DNA of 64,000 nucleotides from positions 372,001-436,000 of the forward strand of contig NEVA01000001.1 in the NCBI GenBank assembly GCA_002304445.1, written 5' to 3'. Each line of letters starts with the position of its first letter. Positions within the stretch are counted from its first letter, which is position 1. Both the position numbers and the translations under genes were made by a program. The notes below the pieces were generated by a model. It was given only the letters and a program-made list of their open reading frames with translations, had not been told where the DNA came from and made no database searches. This DNA comes from Opitutia bacterium Tous-C4FEB. Lineage in GTDB: Bacteria > Verrucomicrobiota > Verrucomicrobiia > Opitutales > Opitutaceae. Of the stretch, positions 40,877-51,607 are shown piece by piece.

Positions 40877-41851
40877 TCATGCGGTGTCCCGGATGGCGGC
40901 CTGGAGGTCGCGGAGCATCTTGGTGATCTCGACGTAGGAGTCGTAGTCGGGGCGGCGCATGGCGAGGGTTTCGATCGGAACATAACCGCGGTAGCCGGAT
41001 TGGCGGATGATCGTGACGAGTTTTTTTAAGTCGACCTTGGGTGAATCGACCGCGCTGCGCATCGTCTCCTTGATCTGCCAGTTGACGGCGTAGGGAGCCA
41101 TGAGCGCGATGTCGGCGTAAGGATCGGGGGTAAGATATTTGCCGGTGTCCACCATGGCGGCGCACCACTCGTGATCGACGCGCCGGAGCAGGCTAAGGTG
41201 CTCGGCGCCGGTGCTGATAAAGTCGCCGTGATTTTGAACTGCGACGATGACGCCGAATTTTTTGCCGTGATCGGCACATTCTCGGAGGGACTCGGCGAGG
41301 TAGGCCTCCACGGTGTCACGCGAAGCATTATTGGAAGCCTGCTGCCACGTTTTGAACGGCTGCTGCGAGTCGGCAAAGGCGCGAACGGTGGGAGCACCGA
41401 GTTTGGCGGCGACCTCGATCCACGTCTTGATGCGCTGCACGCCCTCGGCCCGGGTGGCAGGAGCGGCGGCGGTGAAGTCGTTGCGGACCCCGGTGCCGCT
41501 GATGGCGAGACCGAGATTGAAGGCATGGCGCTTGAGACGGATCAGGTAATCGTCGGCGGGGGCTTGGGGATAACCGGGGAAAAAGTAGCCGGTGAGATCG
41601 ATCGCGTCGAAGCCGACCTTGGCGCAAAAGTCGCAGGCGCCGAACAGGTCGAGTCCCTTGGTTTTGTCTTTGGCGTTCGCGTTGAGGAGCTCGAGGAAGG
41701 AATAGACGTTGAGCGAAGGTCGCAGGTGCGGGCCGCTGTGGCGCGGGATCGCGGTATAAGCGCCACGGGCGGTTGCAGAAGTGCCGGCCAACGCCAAAGG
41801 GAGGAAGGCGGCGGCTTTAAGAAAAGAACGGCGGGTGGACGTCGTATTCAT
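40877..41851 (-). CDS. Tat-exported TIM-barrel sugar phosphate isomerase/epimerase family protein
   Basis: The 324-residue protein carries a Tat signal (TRRSFLKAAAFLPLALAG) followed by an AP-endonuclease-2/xylose-isomerase-like TIM barrel (PF01261 type): LRPSLNVYSF, GFDAIDLTGYFFPGYP, KKFGVIVAVQNHGDF, WCAAMVDTGKYL and VDLKKLVTIIRQSGYRGYVPIETL with candidate metal-binding Glu/Asp/His residues. Such proteins isomerise or epimerise sugars and inositols; Tat-exported forms are common in this phylum. It is the third gene of a minus-strand operon behind a TonB receptor and a membrane hydrolase (16-nt gap). The substrate is unknown. Confidence 0.88.
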   Translation of the reverse strand: MNTTSTRRSFLKAAAFLPLALAGTSATARGAYTAIPRHSGPHLRPSLNVYSFLELLNANAKDKTKGLDLFGACDFCAKVGFDAIDLTGYFFPGYPQAPADDYLIRLKRHAFNLGLAISGTGVRNDFTAAAPATRAEGVQRIKTWIEVAAKLGAPTVRAFADSQQPFKTWQQASNNASRDTVEAYLAESLRECADHGKKFGVIVAVQNHGDFISTGAEHLSLLRRVDHEWCAAMVDTGKYLTPDPYADIALMAPYAVNWQIKETMRSAVDSPKVDLKKLVTIIRQSGYRGYVPIETLAMRRPDYDSYVEITKMLRDLQAAIRDTA

Positions 41852-41867
41852 GAGCTGGACGATGAAG

Positions 41868-43742
41868 TTAAAGCGGCAGATAACAGACGGTGTTCGACAA
41901 AAGAATCATGATGAAAACGAGGCACGTTGTCATCGGGCCGAGGTAGATGCGGCCGGTCATGCGGTAGAAGATGCGGTTGAAATAGGGCAAAATGAACATC
42001 ATCGGCACGATCGCGAAGAGGAGGTTCACATAGAGCCAACTGTCGGTCCAACGCACGGTGCCGGTCAGCGCAAACGTGATGTATTGGGCCGCGAGAATTA
42101 AGACGAGGCCGAGAGAATTACCGAGGCCGGCGAGCAGGAGACTGAGCCATTCGGATTGGCCGGCGAAGCGCATCCCGGCGTTTACGCGGAGCGAATTGGA
42201 AAGGAAGAAGACAAAGAAGAACGGCGCATACATCGGCACGAGCAGGAGCAGCGCGGGCTGGAACACCCGCACGCCGAGGAAGAGAAACCGGTAGTCCACG
42301 TGGAAAACAGCGTAGACGACGAAGAGCGTCAGGAAGAACGCGGCCCACAGCACCAGCGCGAGCACGGCCGTGCGGAAAAGTTCGCGCGGGCCGATGGCGA
42401 CGCCCCACGTGGCGGGACGGGCGCCGTTGGCCCGGCCATGCAGACGGTAGCCAAGATAGAAAAGCGTGAAACCGATCAGCCCATTGCAGAACGCCCAAAG
42501 AACGACGGCGTTGTTCATGCGTTGCGGGAAAAACCAGGTCTGCTCCCGACCGGACGCCTCGGTAAAGAGCCGCTGCGAAAGTTCGCAGAACGGGATGTAG
42601 GTCAGGCAGGCGATCAACGCGCCGCCGAGGAAGAACGTCCAAAAAATGATCCGACCGCGACCCGTGGGCGCGGACGGGGCCGGCGCCACCGGTTGCACGA
42701 GGCCCTGAAAGAACGAAACATGGGCGAGGAGCAGGTGCGCGAGCGGGACGAGCGAGACAAAGGCGGCGACGAGCGCGGCGAGACCGAGGATTTCCTTCCA
42801 GTGCCAGACTTGGTCGGCGGGGGGGAGCGTATTTTCGAGGCCGAACGTTTTTTGGAAATAGGCGATCTGCGCGGTGGTCGCTTCAGGACTGTAAGGCTGG
42901 AACGCGTGCAAAAGCACTTCGTTGTGAATCACCCGGAGCGTGCGGGCGGCCGGGTCACCGTAGAAACGGCCCATCTCAATCTCGTCGATTTTTGCGCCGG
43001 CGGGCAGGCCGGAGTTCACCACGCGGAGGGCTTCGGGGGCGCGGCGCATGTCGCCGTTTTTGAGTTCGTTGCGATACGCGCCTTCGTCGTGGAACGCGTA
43101 GCTCGCGCCGATATTCGAGCGGACGGGGCGGAGAATTCTTTCCGTAAAGGTGAGCACGTAGCCCGAGACGAAGACTGAGTGAACCTTGCTCGGCGTCTTG
43201 GTCTTGAGTGACTGGGCTCCAAAAAAAGAGGCGGCCTGGATCGCGGCGTTGCCGCCGGCGGAGTGGCCCGTGACACCGATGCGGGTCTTGTCGATATAGT
43301 TCAGGTTGTCGGTGTCGGCGGCGTAGTTGACGACGGCGAACATGCCGTAGCCCTCGTTGGTGGCGGAGCGTTGGTTGGTGGACGAGCTCGACGAGCCTTG
43401 GGAGTAAGGATCAATGGCGATCACGACCATGCCGCGGCGGGCGAGTTCGAGGGAGATATTGGCTTGGGTTTCTTTCGAACGCTGAAACCCCGGCACCACG
43501 ATGACCAACGGCGCCGGCGTCTCGGCGGTGGCAGAAAGCGGACGGAACAGGTCGGCGACGATCCACTGGCCGTTCTGCATCGGCAGCCGGATCTCGGTCA
43601 CGCGCACGCGACCGGACGAGGTTTGCACCTGCGAGGCGAGCCAGCTCCCGACGAAGATGACGACCAAACAAACGGCCAGCAGCCGGCGGCTGAAGCGGAG
43701 GCGGGGTTCGGACAGGGATTCAGGAACGGGCGATACGGTCAT
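41868..43742 (-). CDS. Membrane protein with N-terminal alpha/beta hydrolase domain
   Basis: The 624-residue protein has one N-terminal transmembrane helix (about residues 20-38), an alpha/beta hydrolase domain outside it (IVADLFRPL, PLVIVVPGFQRSKE, VVIAIDPYSQGSS, and the nucleophile elbow GVTGHSAGG with Ser161; possible catalytic His in EVLLHAF), then about eight further membrane helices from residue 320 to the end. The catalytic serine is clear; the Asp is not assigned. The combination of an extracytoplasmic esterase-like domain with a polytopic membrane domain is unusual. It lies between the TonB receptor gene (61-nt gap) and the TIM-barrel gene (16-nt gap), so a joint uptake and processing role is likely. 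Confidence 0.82.
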   Translation of the reverse strand: MTVSPVPESLSEPRLRFSRRLLAVCLVVIFVGSWLASQVQTSSGRVRVTEIRLPMQNGQWIVADLFRPLSATAETPAPLVIVVPGFQRSKETQANISLELARRGMVVIAIDPYSQGSSSSSTNQRSATNEGYGMFAVVNYAADTDNLNYIDKTRIGVTGHSAGGNAAIQAASFFGAQSLKTKTPSKVHSVFVSGYVLTFTERILRPVRSNIGASYAFHDEGAYRNELKNGDMRRAPEALRVVNSGLPAGAKIDEIEMGRFYGDPAARTLRVIHNEVLLHAFQPYSPEATTAQIAYFQKTFGLENTLPPADQVWHWKEILGLAALVAAFVSLVPLAHLLLAHVSFFQGLVQPVAPAPSAPTGRGRIIFWTFFLGGALIACLTYIPFCELSQRLFTEASGREQTWFFPQRMNNAVVLWAFCNGLIGFTLFYLGYRLHGRANGARPATWGVAIGPRELFRTAVLALVLWAAFFLTLFVVYAVFHVDYRFLFLGVRVFQPALLLLVPMYAPFFFVFFLSNSLRVNAGMRFAGQSEWLSLLLAGLGNSLGLVLILAAQYITFALTGTVRWTDSWLYVNLLFAIVPMMFILPYFNRIFYRMTGRIYLGPMTTCLVFIMILLSNTVCYLPL

Positions 43743-43803
43743 GAAGAAAAATGAAACGCGGGCGGGCGCCGAGGCGAGCCCACCCGCGACCCCTCGCGCG
43801 AAA

Positions 43804-46800
43804 TCAGAACGTCAGCTTGGCCGACAGCGTGTAATTGCGCGGGACGAGGTAGCTGAAGTTGCCGGGGACGGTCACGCGGGCGGGAGAAGAGATATCGGTG
43901 CGGGGCCGCAGGTTGGTGGCGCTGGTGCCGATGACGCCGCCGTTGCTGCCGTAGATCGGCTCCCGGCGGTCGAAGAGGTTATCAACGTTGAAGTCGAGTT
44001 GGAGGCTGCGGCCTCGCTTCAACTTGAAGGTATAGGAGAGGCTCGCGACGCCTCGGTAATAGGACGGTGCATAAACCGAGTCTCCGGGGCCCACCGTGGG
44101 ATCGTCGATGGCGACGGCGGGGTTCGCCGGGTTAACGATGGTATCGCTGCCCCTGTAGCCAACGACCTGACCGCCGCGGTAATTGACGCCCGCGCCCACG
44201 CGCACACCCTTGAGCGGGCCGTTTTGGAAGCGGTAATCGGTGGCGAGATTGCCGACCCAGCGGCTGCTGCCGTTGGTCTCCTGGGGAACTTGGGCGGTGG
44301 TGTTGGGAATGACCGTATCGATGAGGTTGTTCCAACCGTTCACGGCCGCTTGGACGCGCGACTGGTTGATCGTGGCGGGATTATTGAGCGCTGGATTGAT
44401 GGAGGCGTCGTTGTTCGCATCGATCAGGATGCCGGCGTCGGCGAGGATCTGGCGGGAGATGGCGTCCTGTGATTTGAAGTAGGCGATGATGTCAGGGTAT
44501 TGGTCGCGCACCCTGGCCTTGGTGTGACCGACGTTGAGCACGGTGCGCCAAGCGCGGGTAAAATTGGCGGTGAGCTCCAGTTCATAGCCCTTGGTTTCCG
44601 AGGTTACGGTGGAATAAACGTTCTGCGGGAAGCGGGCGACATTGCGGGCGTTGCGACCGACGGAACTGAGGTCGCCGACCACCGGGGCGTCGGAGATCGC
44701 GTTGTAAGCGCCGTTGAACCCTGAAGGTGAAAGGACTGAGGTACCGGCTTGATAGGAGTCGAAGGCGCCGATGCTGAGTGACATCCGGCCGTTGGGCAGC
44801 GTGACGCGGACACCGTAGTCTTTGCCGCGCGAGCTGGTGGGCGGCACGAGCGTCCCATCGACTTTCTGCTGGGGCGAAGTGAGGCTGAAGGTCTCGGCGA
44901 CGTTGGAATAGACGCCGAGCCAGCGGGTGATGTTCACGGTGCCGCCGAGGGTGAAGGTATTGATAATGGGCGAGAGCGACGGGGAATCGTAGTCGTCGCG
45001 GAAACGATCGCCGGCGTATTGCGGCTGCGGAACGTTCGCGCCGTTGACGTTTGCGCGAGGCCGGACATCGGCGATCTGCGCGGGGCCGGTGGGCACGCCG
45101 GCGGCGTTCTTCGGCGTGTATTTGAGGTCAAAATAATCCTTGGGCGCGTCCTTGCGGAAGACGAGCGTGGTGCCGTCCCAGCCGGGTGCGTTGTCGCCGG
45201 GCGAGACGACGCGCTTGTCGCCGATCTCGGCGAAATCGCGGCGGAAGGCGCCGATGAGGACGAGGCGGTTTTTGAAGAGGTCGAGATTCCCGGCGGCTTG
45301 GATGAATTTGTATTTCCGGAGACTGTCGCGGTTGTTGTCCTCGCGCCGGGTGTCGAACATCCAGGTGGGCGTGACGGTCTCCGTCGCACCGGTGACAGGA
45401 TTGACGAGTTTCACGGGCGCCGTGGCGGGCGTGTAATCGCGGTTGGGCTGGTCGAGATAGAAGCGGGAGTAGAGCCCATATTCGCTGTATTCGAGATTAT
45501 CGACCCAGCTGCGGGCGTCGGGGGTGCGGCTCTTCAGCGGGAGCAGCAGCGTGAGGGCGCGGGACTTCGTCTTCTGCTCGGTGAGACCGGCCATGCTGCT
45601 GAACTGAAATTTGCCGAAGCGCGTGTCTTTGATGTAGACCGCCTGAGCGCGGACGTTCTTCAGGTCGTTGGTGCGGAGGTTCTGATACTCCATGAACTCC
45701 ATGTAGGCGTGTTTGAAATAGGGATTGGCCGCGCCGGTGCCGGGGAGCGTCGAGTTGATGTCGATGTAGATGTCCTGCCCGCCCCGGCGGGCGAGGCCGG
45801 CTTGGCCGTTGACGTTGCTCTGGTTGATGTCGCCGGCGACCTCGAGAAAAAGGCTGTCGCCGAGTTTGTAGTTGGCGGTGAGCGCGAGATCTTTGCCGAG
45901 CTCGGTGAAGGTCGGGAGTTTGTTGGTCCAAACCGTCGTGGACTCGCGGGTCGGCACGCGGAAAAACGGTGAGCCCGAGAGCGCGCGGGCGTAACGGTCG
46001 GCGGGGACGCCAAAGTTGTCGTCGATCATCGCCTGATTGTTGATCGTGAAGCTGGGGGTGCGGATCGGAACGCCGTTGATCTGATTGGTGAGCGACAGGG
46101 TGGTGCTTTGCGCGGCGCCCTTCGTGACGTAGCGGTTTTCGAAGTTAACGACATTGCCGCCGAAGGCGTCGTTTCTCACCCAACGCGGCCCGGAGCGCAC
46201 GATGCCGGCGGCCGCGATCTCTGCATTGGTGGGCAATGTCGTCGGCACCGACGCGAAGGTCGTGCGGCCATCCCAAGCGGAGATGCGGTCGCGGAGCGAG
46301 GTCGTCCCGCGCAACTCGCGGCTCTCGCCGTATTCAGCCTCGGCGCGAAACGACAGGCGCGACGTGGCTTTAAACGTGGCGGCGAGGTGCGCGCCGTACC
46401 GGTCTTTCCACTCGTTGTCGCGCCACGTGTTGGCTTGGTCCCACACGACGTTAGCGCGGACCGCGAATTGCGAATTCAACGCCTGATTCACGTCGGCCGT
46501 GAAGCGGTAGCGTTCGAAGCTGCCGAGTTGCACGCGGGCGCTCTGAAAACTCTTGGTGGTGTCGGCCTGCTTGGTCACGGAGTTGACGGTGCCGCCGACG
46601 CCGCCGGCGCCGTAGAGGACGGCGTTGGGCCCGCGGCCGTAATCCACGCGGTCGAGGTTGTAGCTGTCGGCCGTGGTGATGTAGGGGAAAAAATTACGCG
46701 TCGGCAGACCGGTCGAAACGCCGCGCGTGCGCAGGCCGCCGTTGCCGACAGAGGTGCCGAAGGCGCGGTTGGTGCCATCGGCATCGACGACGGTGCTGTT

Positions 46801-47130
46801 GACGGACCACTGCGTGGCCTCAGCCACGTCGGTAAGATTAAAGGCTTCGAGGAATTCCGCGGTGACGACCGAGTAAGCGACGGGCGTATCTTTCAGCGCG
46901 GTGGCGATGCGGCCGCCGGCCAGCGAGCTCGCGGCGACAAAACCCACGTCTTTCTCCGCGCTCACATTGAACGGCGTCAGCGTGATGGCTTCGCCGCTGG
47001 TCTCAGGCTTGGGCGCCCGCGCGGTTTGAGCTCGAACAACCGGGGTGCACAGTACGGCGAAGGCGGATAAAACCGCAGGAATCCAAGAACGACGACACGA
47101 TGGGGTAATAGCGGAGGGACGGGTATTCAT
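43804..47130 (-). CDS. Large TonB-dependent receptor of the Opitutaceae type
   Basis: The 1108-residue protein begins MNTRPSAITPSCRRSWIPAV with a signal peptide ending near VVRAQT; the frame extends 36 codons further upstream without similarity. The plug domain contains ITLTPFNVSAEKDVGFVAAS, SLAGGRIATALKDTPVAYSV, the VTAEFLEAFN segment and DRVDYGRGPNAVLYGAGGVG. A long barrel with many aromatic strands follows and ends YTLSAKLTF, with terminal Phe for BAM recognition. The length, about 300 residues above a typical siderophore receptor, is common in the expanded verrucomicrobial family. It heads an operon with the membrane hydrolase and TIM-barrel genes. Cargo is inferred to be an organic oligomer, not proven. 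Confidence 0.92.
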   Translation of the reverse strand: MNTRPSAITPSCRRSWIPAVLSAFAVLCTPVVRAQTARAPKPETSGEAITLTPFNVSAEKDVGFVAASSLAGGRIATALKDTPVAYSVVTAEFLEAFNLTDVAEATQWSVNSTVVDADGTNRAFGTSVGNGGLRTRGVSTGLPTRNFFPYITTADSYNLDRVDYGRGPNAVLYGAGGVGGTVNSVTKQADTTKSFQSARVQLGSFERYRFTADVNQALNSQFAVRANVVWDQANTWRDNEWKDRYGAHLAATFKATSRLSFRAEAEYGESRELRGTTSLRDRISAWDGRTTFASVPTTLPTNAEIAAAGIVRSGPRWVRNDAFGGNVVNFENRYVTKGAAQSTTLSLTNQINGVPIRTPSFTINNQAMIDDNFGVPADRYARALSGSPFFRVPTRESTTVWTNKLPTFTELGKDLALTANYKLGDSLFLEVAGDINQSNVNGQAGLARRGGQDIYIDINSTLPGTGAANPYFKHAYMEFMEYQNLRTNDLKNVRAQAVYIKDTRFGKFQFSSMAGLTEQKTKSRALTLLLPLKSRTPDARSWVDNLEYSEYGLYSRFYLDQPNRDYTPATAPVKLVNPVTGATETVTPTWMFDTRREDNNRDSLRKYKFIQAAGNLDLFKNRLVLIGAFRRDFAEIGDKRVVSPGDNAPGWDGTTLVFRKDAPKDYFDLKYTPKNAAGVPTGPAQIADVRPRANVNGANVPQPQYAGDRFRDDYDSPSLSPIINTFTLGGTVNITRWLGVYSNVAETFSLTSPQQKVDGTLVPPTSSRGKDYGVRVTLPNGRMSLSIGAFDSYQAGTSVLSPSGFNGAYNAISDAPVVGDLSSVGRNARNVARFPQNVYSTVTSETKGYELELTANFTRAWRTVLNVGHTKARVRDQYPDIIAYFKSQDAISRQILADAGILIDANNDASINPALNNPATINQSRVQAAVNGWNNLIDTVIPNTTAQVPQETNGSSRWVGNLATDYRFQNGPLKGVRVGAGVNYRGGQVVGYRGSDTIVNPANPAVAIDDPTVGPGDSVYAPSYYRGVASLSYTFKLKRGRSLQLDFNVDNLFDRREPIYGSNGGVIGTSATNLRPRTDISSPARVTVPGNFSYLVPRNYTLSAKLTF

Positions 47131-47166
47131 AGGGTAAAGCAGCCGCCGCACGCTGAAGCGCGCGCA

Positions 47167-47192
47167 GGGTAAATGGGGTAAAAGTGGGGTAG
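47167..47192. repeat. GGGTAA direct repeats upstream of the TonB receptor gene
   Basis: Three copies of (G)GGGTA(A/G) occur at 47167, 47175 and 47186, spaced about one helical turn. Two more lie at 47132 (touching the start codon) and 47102 (inside the gene). On the coding strand they read TTACCC. They could be binding sites for a regulator of the receptor operon, or a chance low-complexity run. Confidence 0.35.
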
Positions 47193-47311
47193 CGCGGTCA
47201 GAGTTCCGACCGCGCCCGAACACCAATGCGCTCATCATCGCAGTTCAATCCGAACCTGCTCATTGCGATGAAAAAACTCACGGGGCCGATTTTCTTTTCG
47301 GGAAATTCCGA

Positions 47312-50083
47312 TCACTTCTTCAAGAACAAATCGCTCTGCACGAGGGCGTGGATCAACGAACGCACGCCGTAGGCCTGGGGTTTGGCGGCGGCCAGAATCG
47401 CCTCGACGTGCTCGCGGTCGCTGAAGTGCACGGGTGCCCCGGTCGCGTAGACGACAAACTGGCGCGCGAGATTGCGGGCGAGCGCTTCGTCTTCCGTGCG
47501 CAGGAGATTCTTGAAATCACGCACGTCGACAAACGGCCGGCCATCGGGGAGTTCGCCGGCGGCATCGACGGGAAGCCCATAGTGATAGCCGAAGGCATGG
47601 CCGTTTTTGCCGCGGCCCACTTCCGCTTTTTTCGTTTCGTCGATCGCGCGGTAGCGGTCCCGCCACGCGCCCATGACATCGAAATTCTCGAGCGCGAAGC
47701 CGGGTGGGTCCATCTTGCGGTGACACGACGCGCAGCTGACGTGGTCGCGGTGCTTTTCGAGCTGCTGGCGAATGGTCACGGCGCCGCGGATATCGGGCTC
47801 GACGGCGGCGACGGGCGGCGGCGGGGGGATGTCGATGCCGAGAATGCGTTCAACGATCCATTTGCCGCGCAGCACCGGCGAAGTCGTCGTGCCGTTGGCC
47901 GTGATTTTCAGAACACTGGCCTGCGTCATGAAGCCGCCGCGCGGGCTGTCGGGCGGCAGCGCGACCCGGCGCATCGCGGCTCCTTTTACGCCGGTGATGC
48001 CGTAGTGGGCGGCGAGGCGTTCGTTGAGATAAGTGAAGTCGGCGGCGGCAATGGTGCGCGCGGGAAGATCGGCACGAATCATTTCCTCGAACGTGAGCTG
48101 GGTCTCCGCGACCGCCGCTTCGACCAAGGCATCGTCGAGGTAGTAATCATTGTAGAGCGTGGTCGAAGGCGTGGAGTCCTCGATCTTCCGCAGGTCGACC
48201 CAGTAATCGAGAAACGCCTCACGGAAGCGGCGCGATTTCGGGTCGCTGAGCAGACGTTCGGTCTCGGCGCGGAGCACGGCCGGTTGGCTGAGCTCGCCGC
48301 GGGCGGCCCGACCGCGCAGGGCATCGTCGGGCGGAGAATTCCACAGGAAGAGCGCGAGGCGGGTGGCCACCGCCGTGTCGTCGAGCCGGCCGGGTTGCTC
48401 GTCGAGGAAAATGAAGCCGGGCGACGCGAGCACGGCGGTGTAGGTGGCCACCATCGCCTCGCCGAAACTCAGACCGGCGGCCATACGCTCATCGAACAAC
48501 GAGAGGAAACGCTGTGCATCGGCCTCGGCCACGGGACGCCGATAGGCGCGGGCCAAGAACGCGCGCAACAGGCGATCGGCATCGGACCGGGGCGCAGTGG
48601 ACACGATATCGACCCGGGATTCTTCAATCGGAATGACCCGCTGGCCCGCCTGCCGGCCACCGTCGCGCCGTTCGCCGAGCGCGATCACGGGAATCGTAAT
48701 TCCCGGCGCGTTGGGCTTCACCGTCACAAGGGGCAGATCGCCAAAGAGCAGCCGATAACCGGCAGCGGTGGCCTGATCGTAGAGCGGCCCCTCGACCTCC
48801 ATCCAACGGAAAGCGACGCTGGGCACACCGTCAGGCGTCATGAGTGGATTTCGAAAATCATTCGGCCGTGACCGATAGAAACGCGACGCGTCGGGGACGA
48901 GGGTCTCGTTGGCCAGCAGCCAGACTTCGCCGACGTCGTGGGTCGTGGGCTCGGGGGTGAGATCAAACTCGCCGACCCGGCGGTTGAGCAGACCGTTGCG
49001 CGTATAAACGGTGATGGGCTCGATCGTGCGACCGGGCGAAATCCGGTCGTAGTCGGGCGTATTGGGATTGGGCGGCCGGGGCTTGCCGACTTTATCGTCG
49101 CTGTGGGTGAAACTCTTGGTCACGCCGCCGGGCGCAGCCCACATGGTGTAGCCGTTGAAACGAATCCGGTAGCGGCCGGCGACGGGGGCGCGGAAACTAT
49201 CCCAACGATACGTGAAGCCGGTAACGTAGTTGCTCGCCACCCAGCCGACCGCTTCGAGTTCACGGGTGGCGGAATCGGCGGCGCCGACCGTAAGCGGAGC
49301 CTCGAGCATCCGGACGGCGCGCTGCGGCTCTCGACCGAGCAGCGGATAGGTCATGCGATCGGGCGACGAGTTGAAGGGGTTCGGGGTAAACTTGCTGGTG
49401 AGGGTGCGCTGGTCGCGCGCGTAATGCCGCACGGTCGTTGTGGGCGGGCGCTCGAGCTGCACGGTGAGCGCCTGACGGATCGCGTAATCGGCGGCAGCCA
49501 AGTAGCGCGCGAGGTGGACGTGGGAGACGTCGAGCGCATCGCCGACTTTATTGTAGCGGTTGGACTCGCCGTCGTCGGGGAACTGGCCGCGGATCTGGAG
49601 CCACGGCGCGCCGAGCAGATCACGCAGGGCGTTTTCGTATTCGTAGCCGTTAAGCCGGCGCTGCGTGGCGCGACCCTCGCGGGCGACGAGGGCGCGATCG
49701 TGCGTGATGAGGACCTCGCGCAGCGCCGCGAGGAAGGCCGCGGTCTCGGCCGGATCGGGGCGGGCCTTTTCCTTCGGCGGCATCTCGCCGGCACCCAGGC
49801 GGTCGTGGACCTTGATCCAAGTCGCAAAGTCGGACTGCGCCGTGAGATCGAGCGTGAGCGAGGTGAGGTCGAGGCGGGCGGTCTTGTCCTCGTCGTTGTG
49901 ACAAGCCGAGCAGTATTTGTCGGTGTAGTCGCGCAGCGCCGGCGGGAGGGCGGCGGAGGCAGCGGCAGAGAGAAAAATAAGGACGGCGACGAGGCCCAAT
50001 GTAGGGGCGCTGCTTTTCGGCGCCCGGCGTGCCCGGGCGGAACGGGTGTCGGCAAGCGACGCCCCTGCAGAAAAGGCGCTCAT
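47312..50083 (-). CDS. DUF1592/DUF1588/DUF1585-type cytochrome protein
   Basis: The 923-residue exported protein starts at an ATG overlapping the stop of the DUF1552 gene (ATGA); the frame runs 102 codons further upstream but only as antisense of that gene. A hydrophobic export segment ([17 protein letters not shown]) precedes the first heme motif CSACH at 58-62. The order then follows the planctomycete set DUF1587, DUF1595, DUF1592, DUF1588 and DUF1585: [74 protein letters not shown] with [11 protein letters not shown], and a second heme-type motif [19 protein letters not shown] at 784-788. Proteins like this pair with DUF1552 proteins and are thought to degrade complex compounds outside the cytoplasm. 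No activity is established. Confidence 0.92.
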   Translation of the reverse strand: MSAFSAGASLADTRSARARRAPKSSAPTLGLVAVLIFLSAAASAALPPALRDYTDKYCSACHNDEDKTARLDLTSLTLDLTAQSDFATWIKVHDRLGAGEMPPKEKARPDPAETAAFLAALREVLITHDRALVAREGRATQRRLNGYEYENALRDLLGAPWLQIRGQFPDDGESNRYNKVGDALDVSHVHLARYLAAADYAIRQALTVQLERPPTTTVRHYARDQRTLTSKFTPNPFNSSPDRMTYPLLGREPQRAVRMLEAPLTVGAADSATRELEAVGWVASNYVTGFTYRWDSFRAPVAGRYRIRFNGYTMWAAPGGVTKSFTHSDDKVGKPRPPNPNTPDYDRISPGRTIEPITVYTRNGLLNRRVGEFDLTPEPTTHDVGEVWLLANETLVPDASRFYRSRPNDFRNPLMTPDGVPSVAFRWMEVEGPLYDQATAAGYRLLFGDLPLVTVKPNAPGITIPVIALGERRDGGRQAGQRVIPIEESRVDIVSTAPRSDADRLLRAFLARAYRRPVAEADAQRFLSLFDERMAAGLSFGEAMVATYTAVLASPGFIFLDEQPGRLDDTAVATRLALFLWNSPPDDALRGRAARGELSQPAVLRAETERLLSDPKSRRFREAFLDYWVDLRKIEDSTPSTTLYNDYYLDDALVEAAVAETQLTFEEMIRADLPARTIAAADFTYLNERLAAHYGITGVKGAAMRRVALPPDSPRGGFMTQASVLKITANGTTTSPVLRGKWIVERILGIDIPPPPPVAAVEPDIRGAVTIRQQLEKHRDHVSCASCHRKMDPPGFALENFDVMGAWRDRYRAIDETKKAEVGRGKNGHAFGYHYGLPVDAAGELPDGRPFVDVRDFKNLLRTEDEALARNLARQFVVYATGAPVHFSDREHVEAILAAAKPQAYGVRSLIHALVQSDLFLKK

Positions 50084-51432
50084 ACCAACTCGAGTCCCCG
50101 CATCGTGCCGGTGGACGAAGCGAACTTGTCGCTCTCGATGCCCATGCGCTGGAGCATGGAAACGTAGAGATTGGGCAGCGGATAATTGTTCGAGGTGCTG
50201 AACGCGTGATGTTGCCCGTGTTTGAATCCACCGCCGGCAAGCAGCGTGGGCATGTTGAAACAGGTGTGGGCGTTGGCGTCGCCGAAGTTGGAACCGTAAA
50301 GCACCATCGTGCGGTCGAGGAGCGTGTCCTCGGCTTCGCGCACGGACTTCAAATCGGAGATCAAGTTGGCCAACAGTTTCATGTGCCACTCGTCGATCGT
50401 GATGAGCTCGGAGCGTTTCTTTTCGGATTTCCCGTGGTGGGAAAGGTTGTGGTAGCCGTCGGAGATCGTCTTGTCGGGAATCTCGAGTGCCGGGGTGCTC
50501 ACGCCGTCGAGCATCAGGGTAATCGCGCGGGTGGAGTCGGTCTCGATGGCGAGCCGCGCCAGGTCATACATGATTTTGACCTTCGCCATGTAGGCGGAGG
50601 GATTCGTGGGATCGACGGGCATGGGCGCCTGAACCACGGGCTTGGGCTTGGTTTCCCAACCGCGCGAGGCCTGCAGCCGGTTCTCCAGATCGCGCACGCT
50701 CGTGAAGTATTGGTCGAGTCGGTCGCGATCGCGCGCCGTCACGCCGCGTTGGAGTTCACGGGCTTGGCCGGCCACGGTGTCCAGAATACTGCGACCGTTG
50801 TCGAGTTGACGGAGCTGGGCTTTTATCTGCTCGGGGGAACCCTGGAGAAAGAGCTGCTTGAAAACCTCGGCGGCCTTGTCCTCGGGCGGGATCGCGACGC
50901 CGGTGCCGGTCCATGAGAGACTGCGCGTGCGGGTATTCACGCCGAGGGTGAGCGACGGGAAACGCGTGAGCGTGCCGATTTGCTCGGCCATGTGCTGGTC
51001 CAGGGAAACGGTGTTGCGAAACGAGCTGCTGCCGGGATGCGGCGCCGCGGTGAGAAAACAAACGTCGGCCGGGTGGCCGCCATCGACGTTGGGATGGGAA
51101 ACACCACTGAACACGCTGAAGTCCTCACGGTGGGGCTGCAGGGGCTTCAAGTAGGGCGAGGCCACGTAGTCGCGACCCGTGCCGGTGGGGAAAAACTGAT
51201 CGCCGAGGAGCCCGAGATTGTTGCACACGGCGAGCATCCGGCGGGGCTTGGCCCCGGGAGCCAGCGGTCCATCGGCCTTCGCGGCGCGGGCAACGCCAGA
51301 AAGCATCGACTCCAAAAACGGCAGCGAAAGCGCGATTCCCGTTCCCCGCAAAAAACGGCGACGCGAAAGCGGCAGGCGGGTGGTAACAAACGGGACGCGG
51401 GGCAAGGACGGCATAGCGGCGGGGATTTTCAT
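50080..51432 (-). CDS. DUF1552 domain-containing Tat-exported protein
   Basis: The 450-residue protein is taken from [13 protein letters not shown], followed by a Tat signal ([20 protein letters not shown]). DUF1552 (PF07586) segments are [63 protein letters not shown] and [20 protein letters not shown]. The fold is related to DUF1501 and alkaline-phosphatase-like enzymes, but function is unknown. The stop overlaps the start of the DUF1592 gene, the standard pairing. The frame runs on upstream to 51540 without similarity. Confidence 0.92.
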   Translation of the reverse strand: MKIPAAMPSLPRVPFVTTRLPLSRRRFLRGTGIALSLPFLESMLSGVARAAKADGPLAPGAKPRRMLAVCNNLGLLGDQFFPTGTGRDYVASPYLKPLQPHREDFSVFSGVSHPNVDGGHPADVCFLTAAPHPGSSSFRNTVSLDQHMAEQIGTLTRFPSLTLGVNTRTRSLSWTGTGVAIPPEDKAAEVFKQLFLQGSPEQIKAQLRQLDNGRSILDTVAGQARELQRGVTARDRDRLDQYFTSVRDLENRLQASRGWETKPKPVVQAPMPVDPTNPSAYMAKVKIMYDLARLAIETDSTRAITLMLDGVSTPALEIPDKTISDGYHNLSHHGKSEKKRSELITIDEWHMKLLANLISDLKSVREAEDTLLDRTMVLYGSNFGDANAHTCFNMPTLLAGGGFKHGQHHAFSTSNNYPLPNLYVSMLQRMGIESDKFASSTGTMRGLELV

Positions 51433-51607
51433 GGGGCGGGGGGAACGGAAAGACTGAGCCACGTAAAAGAAGTTGCGACCAAAACCGGGCGCAAGCGTTG
51501 ACTCACGATTTGCCCACGCTGCGAACCGGCCTGTCCGCATCGCCGCGGTCCAGACGATGATTTGCCGCCTCGCCTAGAGCCTCGCCCTGAGCCCACTTTT
51601 CCTTTCG

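Noticed and set aside
50084-50389. 102-codon N-terminal extension of the DUF1592 protein
   Set aside because: It overlaps the DUF1552 gene in another frame and lacks a signal peptide. The ATG at the ATGA overlap is directly followed by an export signal and heme motif.
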